This document shows positions 44,699 to 50,998 of a DNA stretch of 64,000 nt, piece after piece. The translations under genes were made by a program, and so were the position numbers. Source of the DNA: CAVPGP01 sp963718065 (GTDB lineage: Bacteria; Actinomycetota; Thermoleophilia; Gaiellales; Gaiellaceae); contig CAVQYE010000013.1 in NCBI GenBank assembly GCA_963718065.1, positions 1 to 64,000 on the forward strand. The letters are read 5' to 3'. The notes under the pieces are model-generated. The model searched no databases. It was not told the origin of the DNA and saw only the letters and a list, made by a program, of their open reading frames with translations. Numbering within the stretch: the first letter of the stretch is position 1; every line of letters begins with the position of its first letter.

Positions 44699-45135
44699 GT
44701 GAATTCGACCAGATGTACCGCGAGGTGATCCTCGATCACTACAAGAATCCGCGCGGGCACGGGGCGATCGCCGATCCGGACGCGCACGCGGAGGGGCAGA
44801 ACCCGCTCTGCGGCGACGAGGTGACGATCTCGGTCAAGTTCGGCGCCGACGGCGACACGATCGAGGAGATCGGCTTCGAGGGCCGCGGCTGCGCGATCTC
44901 ACAGGCGGCGACGTCGATGCTCACGGAGATGGTGCAGGGCCGCAAGGCGAGCGAGGTGGCGGTACTGCCGAAGGAAGAGCTGCTCGAGGAGATCGGCATC
45001 CCGCTGAGCCCCGTCCGGCTCAAGTGCGCGATCCTCGGCCTCGGCGTTCTGAAGGTGGCCTTGCACCGCTCGAAGGGGACGCCGCTGCCGGAAGAGTGGG
45101 CGACCCTCGCGAACGAGCTTCAGCTCGAGGACTGA
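44695..45135 (+). CDS. sufU: Sulfur-relay protein SufU
   Basis: A 146-aa protein with the three zinc/sulphur-carrying cysteines in NPLCGDE (about residue 39), EGRGCAIS (about 65) and RLKCAIL (about 111), plus the PLPEEWATL tail typical of the Gram-positive and actinobacterial SufU type, not IscU. It accepts sulphur from SufS and hands it to SufBCD. It overlaps both neighbours or nearly so, in the order sufS-sufU-Rieske. Confidence 0.93.
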   Translation: MSEFDQMYREVILDHYKNPRGHGAIADPDAHAEGQNPLCGDEVTISVKFGADGDTIEEIGFEGRGCAISQAATSMLTEMVQGRKASEVAVLPKEELLEEIGIPLSPVRLKCAILGLGVLKVALHRSKGTPLPEEWATLANELQLED

Positions 45136-45143
45136 GCCGCGAG

Positions 45144-45461
45144 GTGGCCGAGATCGCCGTCGCGCCGCTCGACGAGTTTCCCCCTGGCTCGGTGAAGATC
45201 GTCCAGGCGGGGACACTGCTCTCGATCGGCGTCTACAACTGCGACGGTGAGCTCTTCGCGCTCGAAGATCGCTGCTCACACGACGACGGGCCGCTCTGCG
45301 AAGGTGACTGGGATCCGGAGCGGTGCGCCGTCGTCTGCCCGCGGCACGGCTCGAACTTCGACCTACGGACGGGCGCGCCGCTGACCCTGCCGGCCTACGA
45401 GCCGGTCGCGACCTATCCGGTGCACGTCGTCGACGGGGTCGTCAAGGTCGTTGTCGTCTGA
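45144..45461 (+). CDS. Rieske [2Fe-2S] ferredoxin-like protein
   Basis: A 105-aa soluble protein with the Rieske signature CSHDDGPLCEG and CPRHGSNFDLRTG. The two Cys-x-His pairs bind a [2Fe-2S] cluster. Without membrane helix or partner oxygenase it is a Rieske-type ferredoxin, as often found in the suf cluster of actinobacteria. GTG at 45144, 8 nt after sufU; it overlaps the next gene by 11 nt. Probably an electron donor for cluster assembly (inference). Confidence 0.9.
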   Translation: MAEIAVAPLDEFPPGSVKIVQAGTLLSIGVYNCDGELFALEDRCSHDDGPLCEGDWDPERCAVVCPRHGSNFDLRTGAPLTLPAYEPVATYPVHVVDGVVKVVVV

Positions 45462-46032
45462 GCCGGTCCGCTGCTGGGTCACCGCCGACCCGGCGTACCA
45501 GGCCTACCACGACGAGGAATGGGGCAGGCCCGTGCGCGACGAGCGCGGGGTCTACGAGCGGCTCTGCCTCGAAGGCTTCCAGTCCGGGCTTTCGTGGCTG
45601 ACGATCCTCCGCAAGCGCGAGAACTTCCGGGCCGCGTTCGCCGGCTTCGATCCGGACCGCGTCGCCCGTTTCGGCAAGCGCGACGTCGAGCGGCTGCTCG
45701 GCGACGCGGGCATCGTCCGTCACCGCGGGAAGATCGAGGCGGCGATCGCAAACGCCCAGGCCACGCTCGGCCTGCGGGCGGAGGGGACGCCGCTGCACGA
45801 GCTTTTTTGGTCGTTGCGGCCCGCACCGCATGCCGCGTACGCGTCGCTCTCCGACCTGCCCGCCCAGACGGACGAGTCCAAGGCGCTCTCGAAGCGGCTG
45901 AAGCAGGCCGGCTTTCGCTTCGTCGGCCCGACGACGGTTTATGCGGCGATGCAGGCGTGCGGCGTCGTCAACGACCACATCGCGGGGTGTTACGTGCGGG
46001 CGGACGTCGAGCGGAGCCTCAGCGGCGCTTGA
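45451..46032 (+). CDS. tag: DNA-3-methyladenine glycosylase I
   Basis: A 193-aa base-excision repair enzyme. RCWVT near the start and AYHDEEWG supply Cys and His of the zinc snap, which is completed by NDHIAGCY near the end. The catalytic region EGFQSGLSWLTILRKRENFRAAFAGFD is intact. It removes 3-methyladenine from alkylated DNA. TTG at 45451 inside the Rieske gene end. It is convergent with the next gene, with 14 nt of overlap. Confidence 0.92.
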   Translation: MSSEPVRCWVTADPAYQAYHDEEWGRPVRDERGVYERLCLEGFQSGLSWLTILRKRENFRAAFAGFDPDRVARFGKRDVERLLGDAGIVRHRGKIEAAIANAQATLGLRAEGTPLHELFWSLRPAPHAAYASLSDLPAQTDESKALSKRLKQAGFRFVGPTTVYAAMQACGVVNDHIAGCYVRADVERSLSGA

Positions 46033-46708
46033 CGCTGACGAGCGCCAGGCGCTCCGTCGCTCCCTTGACCGTCTCTTCCTTCACCATGCCGATGCCACGC
46101 ACGTAGAGCTTGTGGTCGACGACGCCGGGCTCGAGCGGTGTCCACTCCTTGGTCAAGAGGGCGCGCTTCGAGCGCGTCGCAGGAGTCGAGACGGCGGCGT
46201 CGAGGCTGAGCACCTGGAACCGGTCCTCGGCGTGTCCCGCGTAGTGCTCCTGGGAGAACGTCTGGCCCACGCTCGGCTTTGCGGGCATGTAGACACCTGC
46301 GCTCGCACCGTGGACGCCCGCCTGCCAGGTGCCTTCGGTGCTGGTGACGCGGCCCTTCGCATCCAACTCCGCGGTCTGCTCGCCGAAGTACCAGACAGTG
46401 CCGACGCGATCTTGTGCGTACCAGTCGGTCGTCCGCTCGGCCAGGCGGCCGTTCAGGTAGAGCCGGTCCTCGAGCACGGTGCAGCGGACACCGTCGATCA
46501 CGTGCGTACGCCGAGTGACGAAGACCACGTCGCGGGCGGGCTCACCGTCCTTGACGCCCCGATAGACGAAAGTCGTACCGGGGCGGAGCGGAAACCACGG
46601 GTTGTCGACCCGGGCGGCGAACTGTGGCGGGGCGACGGCTCCGGCCGGCCACGCGCCCAGCGCCGCGACGCAAGCGAGCGCGAGCAGCGCACCGAGCTGT
46701 GTCCTCAT
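46019..46708 (-). CDS. Exported protein of unknown function
   Basis: A 229-aa protein with a signal peptide (residues 1-24, ending PAGAVA). The mature part is beta-rich: DNPWFPLRPGTTFVYRG, then VVFVTRRTHVIDGVRCTVLEDR and a GVYMPAKPSVGQTF segment. Such proteins form a lipocalin-like family common in soil actinobacteria; I do not know its function. ATG at 46708 overlaps the stop of the upstream gene (ATGA). No lipobox was seen. Confidence 0.7.
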   Translation of the reverse strand: MRTQLGALLALACVAALGAWPAGAVAPPQFAARVDNPWFPLRPGTTFVYRGVKDGEPARDVVFVTRRTHVIDGVRCTVLEDRLYLNGRLAERTTDWYAQDRVGTVWYFGEQTAELDAKGRVTSTEGTWQAGVHGASAGVYMPAKPSVGQTFSQEHYAGHAEDRFQVLSLDAAVSTPATRSKRALLTKEWTPLEPGVVDHKLYVRGIGMVKEETVKGATERLALVSVKRR

Positions 46709-47085
46709 TGAAGTTCCGCCTTCGGAAGCGGCCAGCCTGGCCGAAGGTGGGCCGCGAGCTCCTCCGCCTCGGGTGTCTCGATCGCGACGACGTCGAATCG
46801 GGCGTCGGGCCGCAGGCGCACGACGAGTGCGTTCGCGTCCTCGCGAACGTCGAGAAACCAACGCTTTCCGTCCCGCCAGAAGCGGCCGCGCCTGGTGTTC
46901 CGGAACGGGATCGCGACCCCGACGCGCCGCAGCGTGAACACCGACGGCCCATCCCGAAGCCCGAGCTCGACCGATTCGATCAGCTGCCGCGGCACCACGA
47001 TCGCGGACACGAGCAGCAGTGCCTTGTCAAGCCCGCCGTACCGGACGATGAGGCCCTCTTCGGTGACCCCGATCGCGCGAGTCAT
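46705..47085 (-). CDS. PH-like domain protein
   Basis: A 126-aa protein with alternating strands and one C-terminal helix: EEGLIVRYGGLDKALLLV, VPRQLIESVEL, FWRDGKRWFLDVREDANALVVRL. This resembles bacterial pleckstrin-homology (bPH/YdbT-type) domains. No membrane anchor is seen. It heads a two-gene unit with the exported protein downstream. TACGCT lies 6 nt before the ATG at 47085. Confidence 0.6.
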   Translation of the reverse strand: MTRAIGVTEEGLIVRYGGLDKALLLVSAIVVPRQLIESVELGLRDGPSVFTLRRVGVAIPFRNTRRGRFWRDGKRWFLDVREDANALVVRLRPDARFDVVAIETPEAEELAAHLRPGWPLPKAELQ

Positions 47086-47119
47086 GAGTCAAGCGTACTC
47101 GCGGAGGTACGCTGCCGAC
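47086..47119. promoter_or_regulatory. Divergent leaderless promoter pair with identical -10 boxes
   Basis: The two genes start only 34 bp apart. On the plus strand TACGCT (47108-47113) precedes GTG 47120 by 6 nt. On the minus strand TACGCT (47097-47092) precedes ATG 47085 by 6 nt. The hexamer and spacing are the same on both strands. Confidence 0.65.
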
Positions 47120-47724
47120 GTGCTCGACGATCGCGTCCGCGCCGTGCTCGCCCGTCTCGAGGAGGAGGACCAGGCGGAGCGCGAGGCAGGCTTGCCGAGT
47201 GAGGTCCGGTCCCGCGCCGTTGTGCCGACGACCGGCAGGTTCCTCTTCTCGCTCGTCGCCCCGCAGGCCGACTGCGAGGTGCTCGAGGTCGGTGGCTCAC
47301 GGGGCTACTCGACGATCTGGCTCGCCGCGGGCGTCAGGCACCTCGGCGGCCGGGTGCTCTCGCTGGAGAACGACCCGGAGAAGATCGACGCCTGGCGCCG
47401 GAACATCGCCGACGCGGGCCTCGAGGAGTACGCCCAGCTCGTCGCCGGCGACGCGTACGAGACTTGCCCGGCCTCGACGACGTTTTCGACATCGTCTTTC
47501 TCGACGCCGAGAAGGAGCAGTACGAGCACTTCTTCTCGCTCGCGCGGACGAAGCTCGAGCCGGGCGCGCTGGTCATCGCGGACAACGTTCTCTCGCACGT
47601 GGAGGCACTCGGGGACTACTCGCGGGCGCGCCAGGCCGACCCGACGCTGTCAAGCGTGACGGTGCCGCTGGACAGGGGTCTCGAGCTGACGACGATTCTC
47701 AGCGGCGACCCGCTCGCAGATTGA
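47120..47724 (+). CDS. Class I O-methyltransferase, caffeoyl-CoA type (one indel)
   Basis: About 201 aa when a missing base near 47461 is restored. VLEVGGSRGYSTIWLA is SAM motif I, SLENDPEKID binds the ribose, FDIVFLDAEKEQY is the metal-binding region and ALVIADNVLSH follows. This is the Mg2+-dependent O-methyltransferase 3 (catechol/caffeoyl-CoA) family. The first frame runs to DAYET and the next resumes at LPGLDDVFD. GTG at 47120 is leaderless. Substrate unknown. Confidence 0.8.
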
Positions 47725-47812
47725 CCGAAAAGGCTGACGCGAAAAATTCGTCTGCATGGGCGCCGACCGAGCCGCTATATTCCGCCTACCGCGGAAAGGA
47801 GGTGGTCCGGTA

Positions 47813-47857
47813 GTGGAGATTTCAAGTAGTACCGGCAGTGGAGGTACCAGCCGGTAA
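47813..47857 (+). CDS. 14-codon ORF in the small RNA region
   Basis: GTG-initiated, translated MEISSSTGSGGTSR, TAA at 47855-47857. GGAGG (47798-47802) is 10 nt upstream of the start, within a 15-nt complement to the 16S 3' end, far longer than a normal ribosome binding site. The Ser/Gly/Thr composition resembles neither a signal peptide nor a membrane helix. It could be a leader peptide that switches the alternative stems around it. Coding is supported only by the ribosome site and spacing. Confidence 0.4.
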   Translation: MEISSSTGSGGTSR

Positions 47858-47961
47858 GGGCGTGTCCCCGGGACCACCGGGAATCGCCTAGCCAGCGTTG
47901 GGGACGGTCTCCGAGGAGACCAACCGTCCTTGCCAATTCAAGGCTGGTTACCGTGGGATCG

Positions 47962-47994
47962 GAGGCCCGGCATTCGCCGGGCCTCTCCCTCTTT
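47962..47994. terminator. Terminator of the small RNA and convergent gene
   Basis: A perfect 10-bp stem, GAGGCCCGGC (47962-47971) with GCCGGGCCTC (47976-47985), ATTC loop, followed by TCCCTCTTT. It lies 26 bp from the end of the minus-strand propeller gene, so it can serve both directions. Confidence 0.8.
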
Positions 47995-48019
47995 CCGGGC
48001 CGTGCCGGTCGCCCGGTCC

Positions 48020-48928
48020 TCAGGGGTGCAGGCGCCAGATGTCCGTGCCGCCGTAGCTCGGAATCCAGGCCTCGCCTGCGATCGCGGTGACGACGAACGG
48101 CCCCTTGCCGACCGGGACCGTGTCCACGACGGCGTTCGTGGCCGGGTCGACGATCGAGACGGTGTTGTCGCGCACGTTCGGGACCCAGACCATTCCGGCG
48201 ACGACTGCGGGGTCGCCCGGACCAGAGCCGACCGCGATCGTCGCGACGACGCGGTTCGTCGCCGGGTCGATCCGCGCGATCGAGTTCAGCCCGCCCTGCG
48301 AGATCCAGACCGCGTCGGCGCTCGCCGCAGTCCAGGTCCCGCCCGCGACCTTGATCCGCTTCACGACCTTGCGCCGCGCCGGATCGACGCGTGCGACGGC
48401 GCCGCCCGACGGGTCGGCGACCCAGATCGAGCCGAAGGCGCCGAGCGCGCCCGCGGCGGAGGTGCCGATCTTGACCGTCGAGACGACCTTGCTGCGACGC
48501 GGGTCGATTCGGTAGAGCTCGCCGAAGCTGTAGCTCGTGGCCCATGCCGCGCCGTAGGCGAACGTCGCGTCATACGGCTGCGGGCCGACCTTGACGGCGG
48601 CCGTGCGCTTGCCGGTCTTCACGTCGACGCGGCTGATCGTGTTCGAGTTCGTGTCCTCGATCCAGAGCGAGCCGGCGCCGAAGCCCATGCCGCAGGCGCC
48701 GTGGCCGATCCTGGTGCGCGAGACGACGAGGTTCGTCGCCGGATCGATCCGGAGCAGGGTCGGGGCGCCAAAGAGGCTCACCCAGACCGAGCCGCCGCCG
48801 GCGAACGCCGCACACGGCTGCTTGCCGCCGGCGATCTTCGCAACGACCTGCGGCGGCGCAGAGGCGGCCGCGCACGCGGCGCCGGTCACCGCGCCTGCGC
48901 AGAAGAGGGAGACGATGAACGGCTTCAT
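48020..48928 (-). CDS. Exported YVTN-type beta-propeller protein
   Basis: A 302-aa protein with a signal peptide (residues 1-22) and about seven blades with the repeat RIDPATNxVVxTIxVG, as in YncE/SMP-30-like or virginiamycin B lyase-like propellers. The catalytic His of Vgb lyases was not identified, so it is probably a binding protein. ATG at 48928 lies 7 nt after TACCGT, a leaderless promoter. Its end meets the small RNA terminator. Confidence 0.78.
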   Translation of the reverse strand: MKPFIVSLFCAGAVTGAACAAASAPPQVVAKIAGGKQPCAAFAGGGSVWVSLFGAPTLLRIDPATNLVVSRTRIGHGACGMGFGAGSLWIEDTNSNTISRVDVKTGKRTAAVKVGPQPYDATFAYGAAWATSYSFGELYRIDPRRSKVVSTVKIGTSAAGALGAFGSIWVADPSGGAVARVDPARRKVVKRIKVAGGTWTAASADAVWISQGGLNSIARIDPATNRVVATIAVGSGPGDPAVVAGMVWVPNVRDNTVSIVDPATNAVVDTVPVGKGPFVVTAIAGEAWIPSYGGTDIWRLHP

Positions 48929-48974
48929 GCCCGGCACGGTAGTCCGGAACCGGAGCAAATGCTACGAACTCGGA

Positions 48975-49428
48975 TTAAGTCTCGGTTAACGCCTGCTCGA
49001 GCGCGGCGCCGAGCCGCCTCAGAGCGGCGCGGACGTCGTCCTCGGGCGCGTCGAGCCGGTTCACGATGGCCTCCGTCGCCTCGCGCAGCGCAGGCCAGCC
49101 GGCCTTCCACTCGCGATCGCCCGCGGCAGAAAGGCGCAGCAGGCTGGAGCGGCCGTCGTCCGGGTGCGGGTCCTTCTGGACGAGACCGCGTCGCGTGAGT
49201 CGTTGCACGAGGTCGGACATGGTCGTCAGCGGCGTGCCGAGCAACGCCGCCAGCTCCGTGAGCCTGATCGGGCCGAAAGCGCCGATCGCGCTGAGCGCTG
49301 CGTAGCCCGCGGGCTCGACGCCGAGCCGGACGAGCTCCGCGCTCGACGAGCGTCCCCATCCGGGCGTGCACGGAGTAGATCTCGAGCAGCAGCGACAGCC
49401 GCTGCTCGTCCTTGACCTCAGGCGGCAC
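48975..49428 (-). CDS. MarR family transcriptional regulator (one insertion)
   Basis: About 150 aa after removal of one G near 49337. PIRLTELAALLGTPLTTMSDLVQRLTRRGLVQKDPHPDDGRSSLLRLSAAG is the winged helix with its wing; the flanking helices form the dimer. The frame before about 49337 reads the N-terminal helix VKDEQRLSLLLEIYSV. GTG at 49428 overlaps the end of the epimerase-like gene by 11 nt, so both form one unit. Effector and targets unknown. Confidence 0.8.
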
Positions 49429-50305
49429 GCCGGATTTGCTCGTCCAGCGGCACGAGCGGGAGCTTGAACGTCTCGACGGCGTTCGAGTTCGTGGCGACGT
49501 TGTCCGCTCCGGCGAGCATCTCGATCTGATCGCGTGTGACCGGGGTCTTCGGCAGCCGCTCGGCGACGCCGGCACCGAGGCGGGCGACCCCGAACGGGAT
49601 GTGAAGCTGCAGCCGGCGCTTGCCGAGCACCTTCGCGATTCGTGCATAGAGCTCGTTCCAGTCAACCGTGTCCGGTCCGCCGAGCTCGAACGTCTGCCCT
49701 GCGGCGTCCGGCCTTTGGGCACCCTCCGCGAGGTACGCGGCCACGTCCTCGACCCAGATCGGTTGCGAGCGCTGCCGGCCCGGGCCGAGCACGGGCGTGA
49801 CGGGCGACCAGCGCACCTGGCGGATGAAGAGCGGCAGCACGCCGCCGTCGGCGCCGAAGACGAAGCTCGGCCGGAAGATCACGTACTCCAGCCCTGAGCC
49901 CTTGACCGCCTCCTCCATGGCGTGCTTCGCCTTGAAGTACGGGACGGTGTTCTCCGCTTCGGTGTCCGACGTGCCGAGGGCGGACTGGAGGACGAAGCGG
50001 GAGATGCCCTCCTCCTTCGCGGCGGCGACGAGATCGCGGGTCCCCTGCGCCATGATCCGCTCGAACTGCTCCGGGCTCCCTTGGATGATCGCGACGAGGT
50101 GGATGATCCGCTCCACGCCGCGCACCGCTTCGCGCAGGCTGGCCGGATCGGTCATGTCGCCCTGCACGACCTCGGCGCCCCAACCCGCGAGCTGCGAGGC
50201 GTCCCGCGGCTCGCGCACGACGACGCGTACCGGTTGCTCTCTTGCGCGCAGCGCGTGGACGACCTTCGGGCCGATGAAGCCGGTTGCACCCGTGACGAGG
50301 ATCAT
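49418..50305 (-). CDS. NAD(P)-binding NmrA/NDUFA9-like protein
   Basis: A 295-aa atypical short-chain dehydrogenase. TGATGFIG binds the dinucleotide, VVQGDMTDPASL and FRPSFVFGADGG follow, as in complex I NDUFA9-like and NmrA proteins. The usual YxxxK pair is partly kept as PYFKAKHAMEE. Such members are often redox sensors and not enzymes. It is co-directional with the MarR gene, which overlaps its end, and lies 21 bp after dcd. Confidence 0.82.
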   Translation of the reverse strand: MILVTGATGFIGPKVVHALRAREQPVRVVVREPRDASQLAGWGAEVVQGDMTDPASLREAVRGVERIIHLVAIIQGSPEQFERIMAQGTRDLVAAAKEEGISRFVLQSALGTSDTEAENTVPYFKAKHAMEEAVKGSGLEYVIFRPSFVFGADGGVLPLFIRQVRWSPVTPVLGPGRQRSQPIWVEDVAAYLAEGAQRPDAAGQTFELGGPDTVDWNELYARIAKVLGKRRLQLHIPFGVARLGAGVAERLPKTPVTRDQIEMLAGADNVATNSNAVETFKLPLVPLDEQIRRAA

Positions 50306-50326
50306 GCGGCGACGATCACGACGGGA

Positions 50327-50896
50327 TCAGGCGGCGCCCTCGAAGTTCTTGTAGTAGCGGCTCGGCGTCGGGCCTTCCTGCCCCTGGTACTTCGAGCCGA
50401 GCTCGCCGGTGCCGTACGGATGCTCCGCGGGCTCGGTGAGCTGCACGAACGACAGCTGGCCGATCTTCATCTTGTAGTAGATCGTGATCGGGAGGTTCGC
50501 GACGTTCGACAGCTCGAGCGTCACGTGCCCGTCCCAGCCGGGGTCGATGAAGCCTGCGGTCGAATGGATCAGCAGGCCCAGCCTTCCGAGCGAGCTCTTG
50601 CCCTCCAGGCGCGCGACGAGGTCGTCCGGGAGCGTGACCCGCTCGAGCGTCGATCCGAGCACGAACTCGCCGGGGTGGAGGATGAACGCCTCGTCCCCGA
50701 TCTCGACGAGCTCCGTCAGATCCTCCTGCGCCTGCTTGACGTCGATGAACGGATGGCGCGAGTTGCGGAAGACGCGGAAGAAGCGGTCGACGCGGACGTC
50801 GACGCTCGACGGCTGCAGGAGCCCGGGGTCGTAGGGGTCGATGCCGATGCGGCCCTCGTCGAGGAAGCGCTGGATCGTCCTGTCGGAGAGGACCAC
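50327..50896 (-). CDS. dcd: dCTP deaminase
   Basis: A 189-aa enzyme that converts dCTP to dUTP for thymidylate synthesis. GKSSLGRLGLLIHSTAGFIDPGW and HVTLELSNVANLPI are the nucleotide and catalytic segments. The length and the C-terminal YQGQEGPTPSRYY tail match actinobacterial Dcd, which in Mycobacterium is bifunctional (dCTP deaminase/dUTPase). GTG at 50896 is chosen because TACAAT lies 6 nt upstream, as at other leaderless genes here. Confidence 0.92.
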   Translation of the reverse strand: MVLSDRTIQRFLDEGRIGIDPYDPGLLQPSSVDVRVDRFFRVFRNSRHPFIDVKQAQEDLTELVEIGDEAFILHPGEFVLGSTLERVTLPDDLVARLEGKSSLGRLGLLIHSTAGFIDPGWDGHVTLELSNVANLPITIYYKMKIGQLSFVQLTEPAEHPYGTGELGSKYQGQEGPTPSRYYKNFEGAA

Positions 50897-50934
50897 AGGG
50901 CGATTGTACGAGGACCGACACACAGGTATGCCGC

Positions 50935-50974
50935 CACACAGGTACCTCTGTGCCGGCACAGAGTTACCTGTGTG
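50935..50974. repeat. 40-bp near-perfect palindrome between GH15 and dcd
   Basis: Arms 50935-50954 and 50955-50974 match at 19 of 20 positions with no loop; the only mismatch pairs 50945 with 50964. The outer 10 bases CACACAGGTA occur again at 50919-50928 as a direct repeat. It lies between the GH15 stop and the dcd promoter, so it may end the malto-operon transcript or be a REP-like element. Confidence 0.85.
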
Positions 50975-50998
50975 CCGGGTCGGGCGACGCGAGCTGCG

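Larger units (their letters stand above)
47783..47994 (+). ncRNA. Candidate structured small RNA with extended anti-anti-SD
   Basis: A gene-free 295-bp stretch holds a unit bounded by a possible -10 (TATATT, 47776-47781) and a strong terminator (47962-47994). GAAAGGAGGTGGTCC (47794-47808) can pair with 14 or 15 nt of the 16S rRNA 3' end. CCGGTA (47807-47812), TACCGGC (47830-47836) and GCCGGTA (47850-47856) form mutually exclusive stems. A further imperfect stem covers about 47902-47929. A 14-codon ORF is nested inside. I do not recognise a known RNA family; the exact ends are inferred. Confidence 0.55.

Noticed and set aside
47790..47812. Antisense fragment of a 16S rRNA gene
   Set aside because: The match stops after 15 nt; the following bases do not continue the 16S complement.
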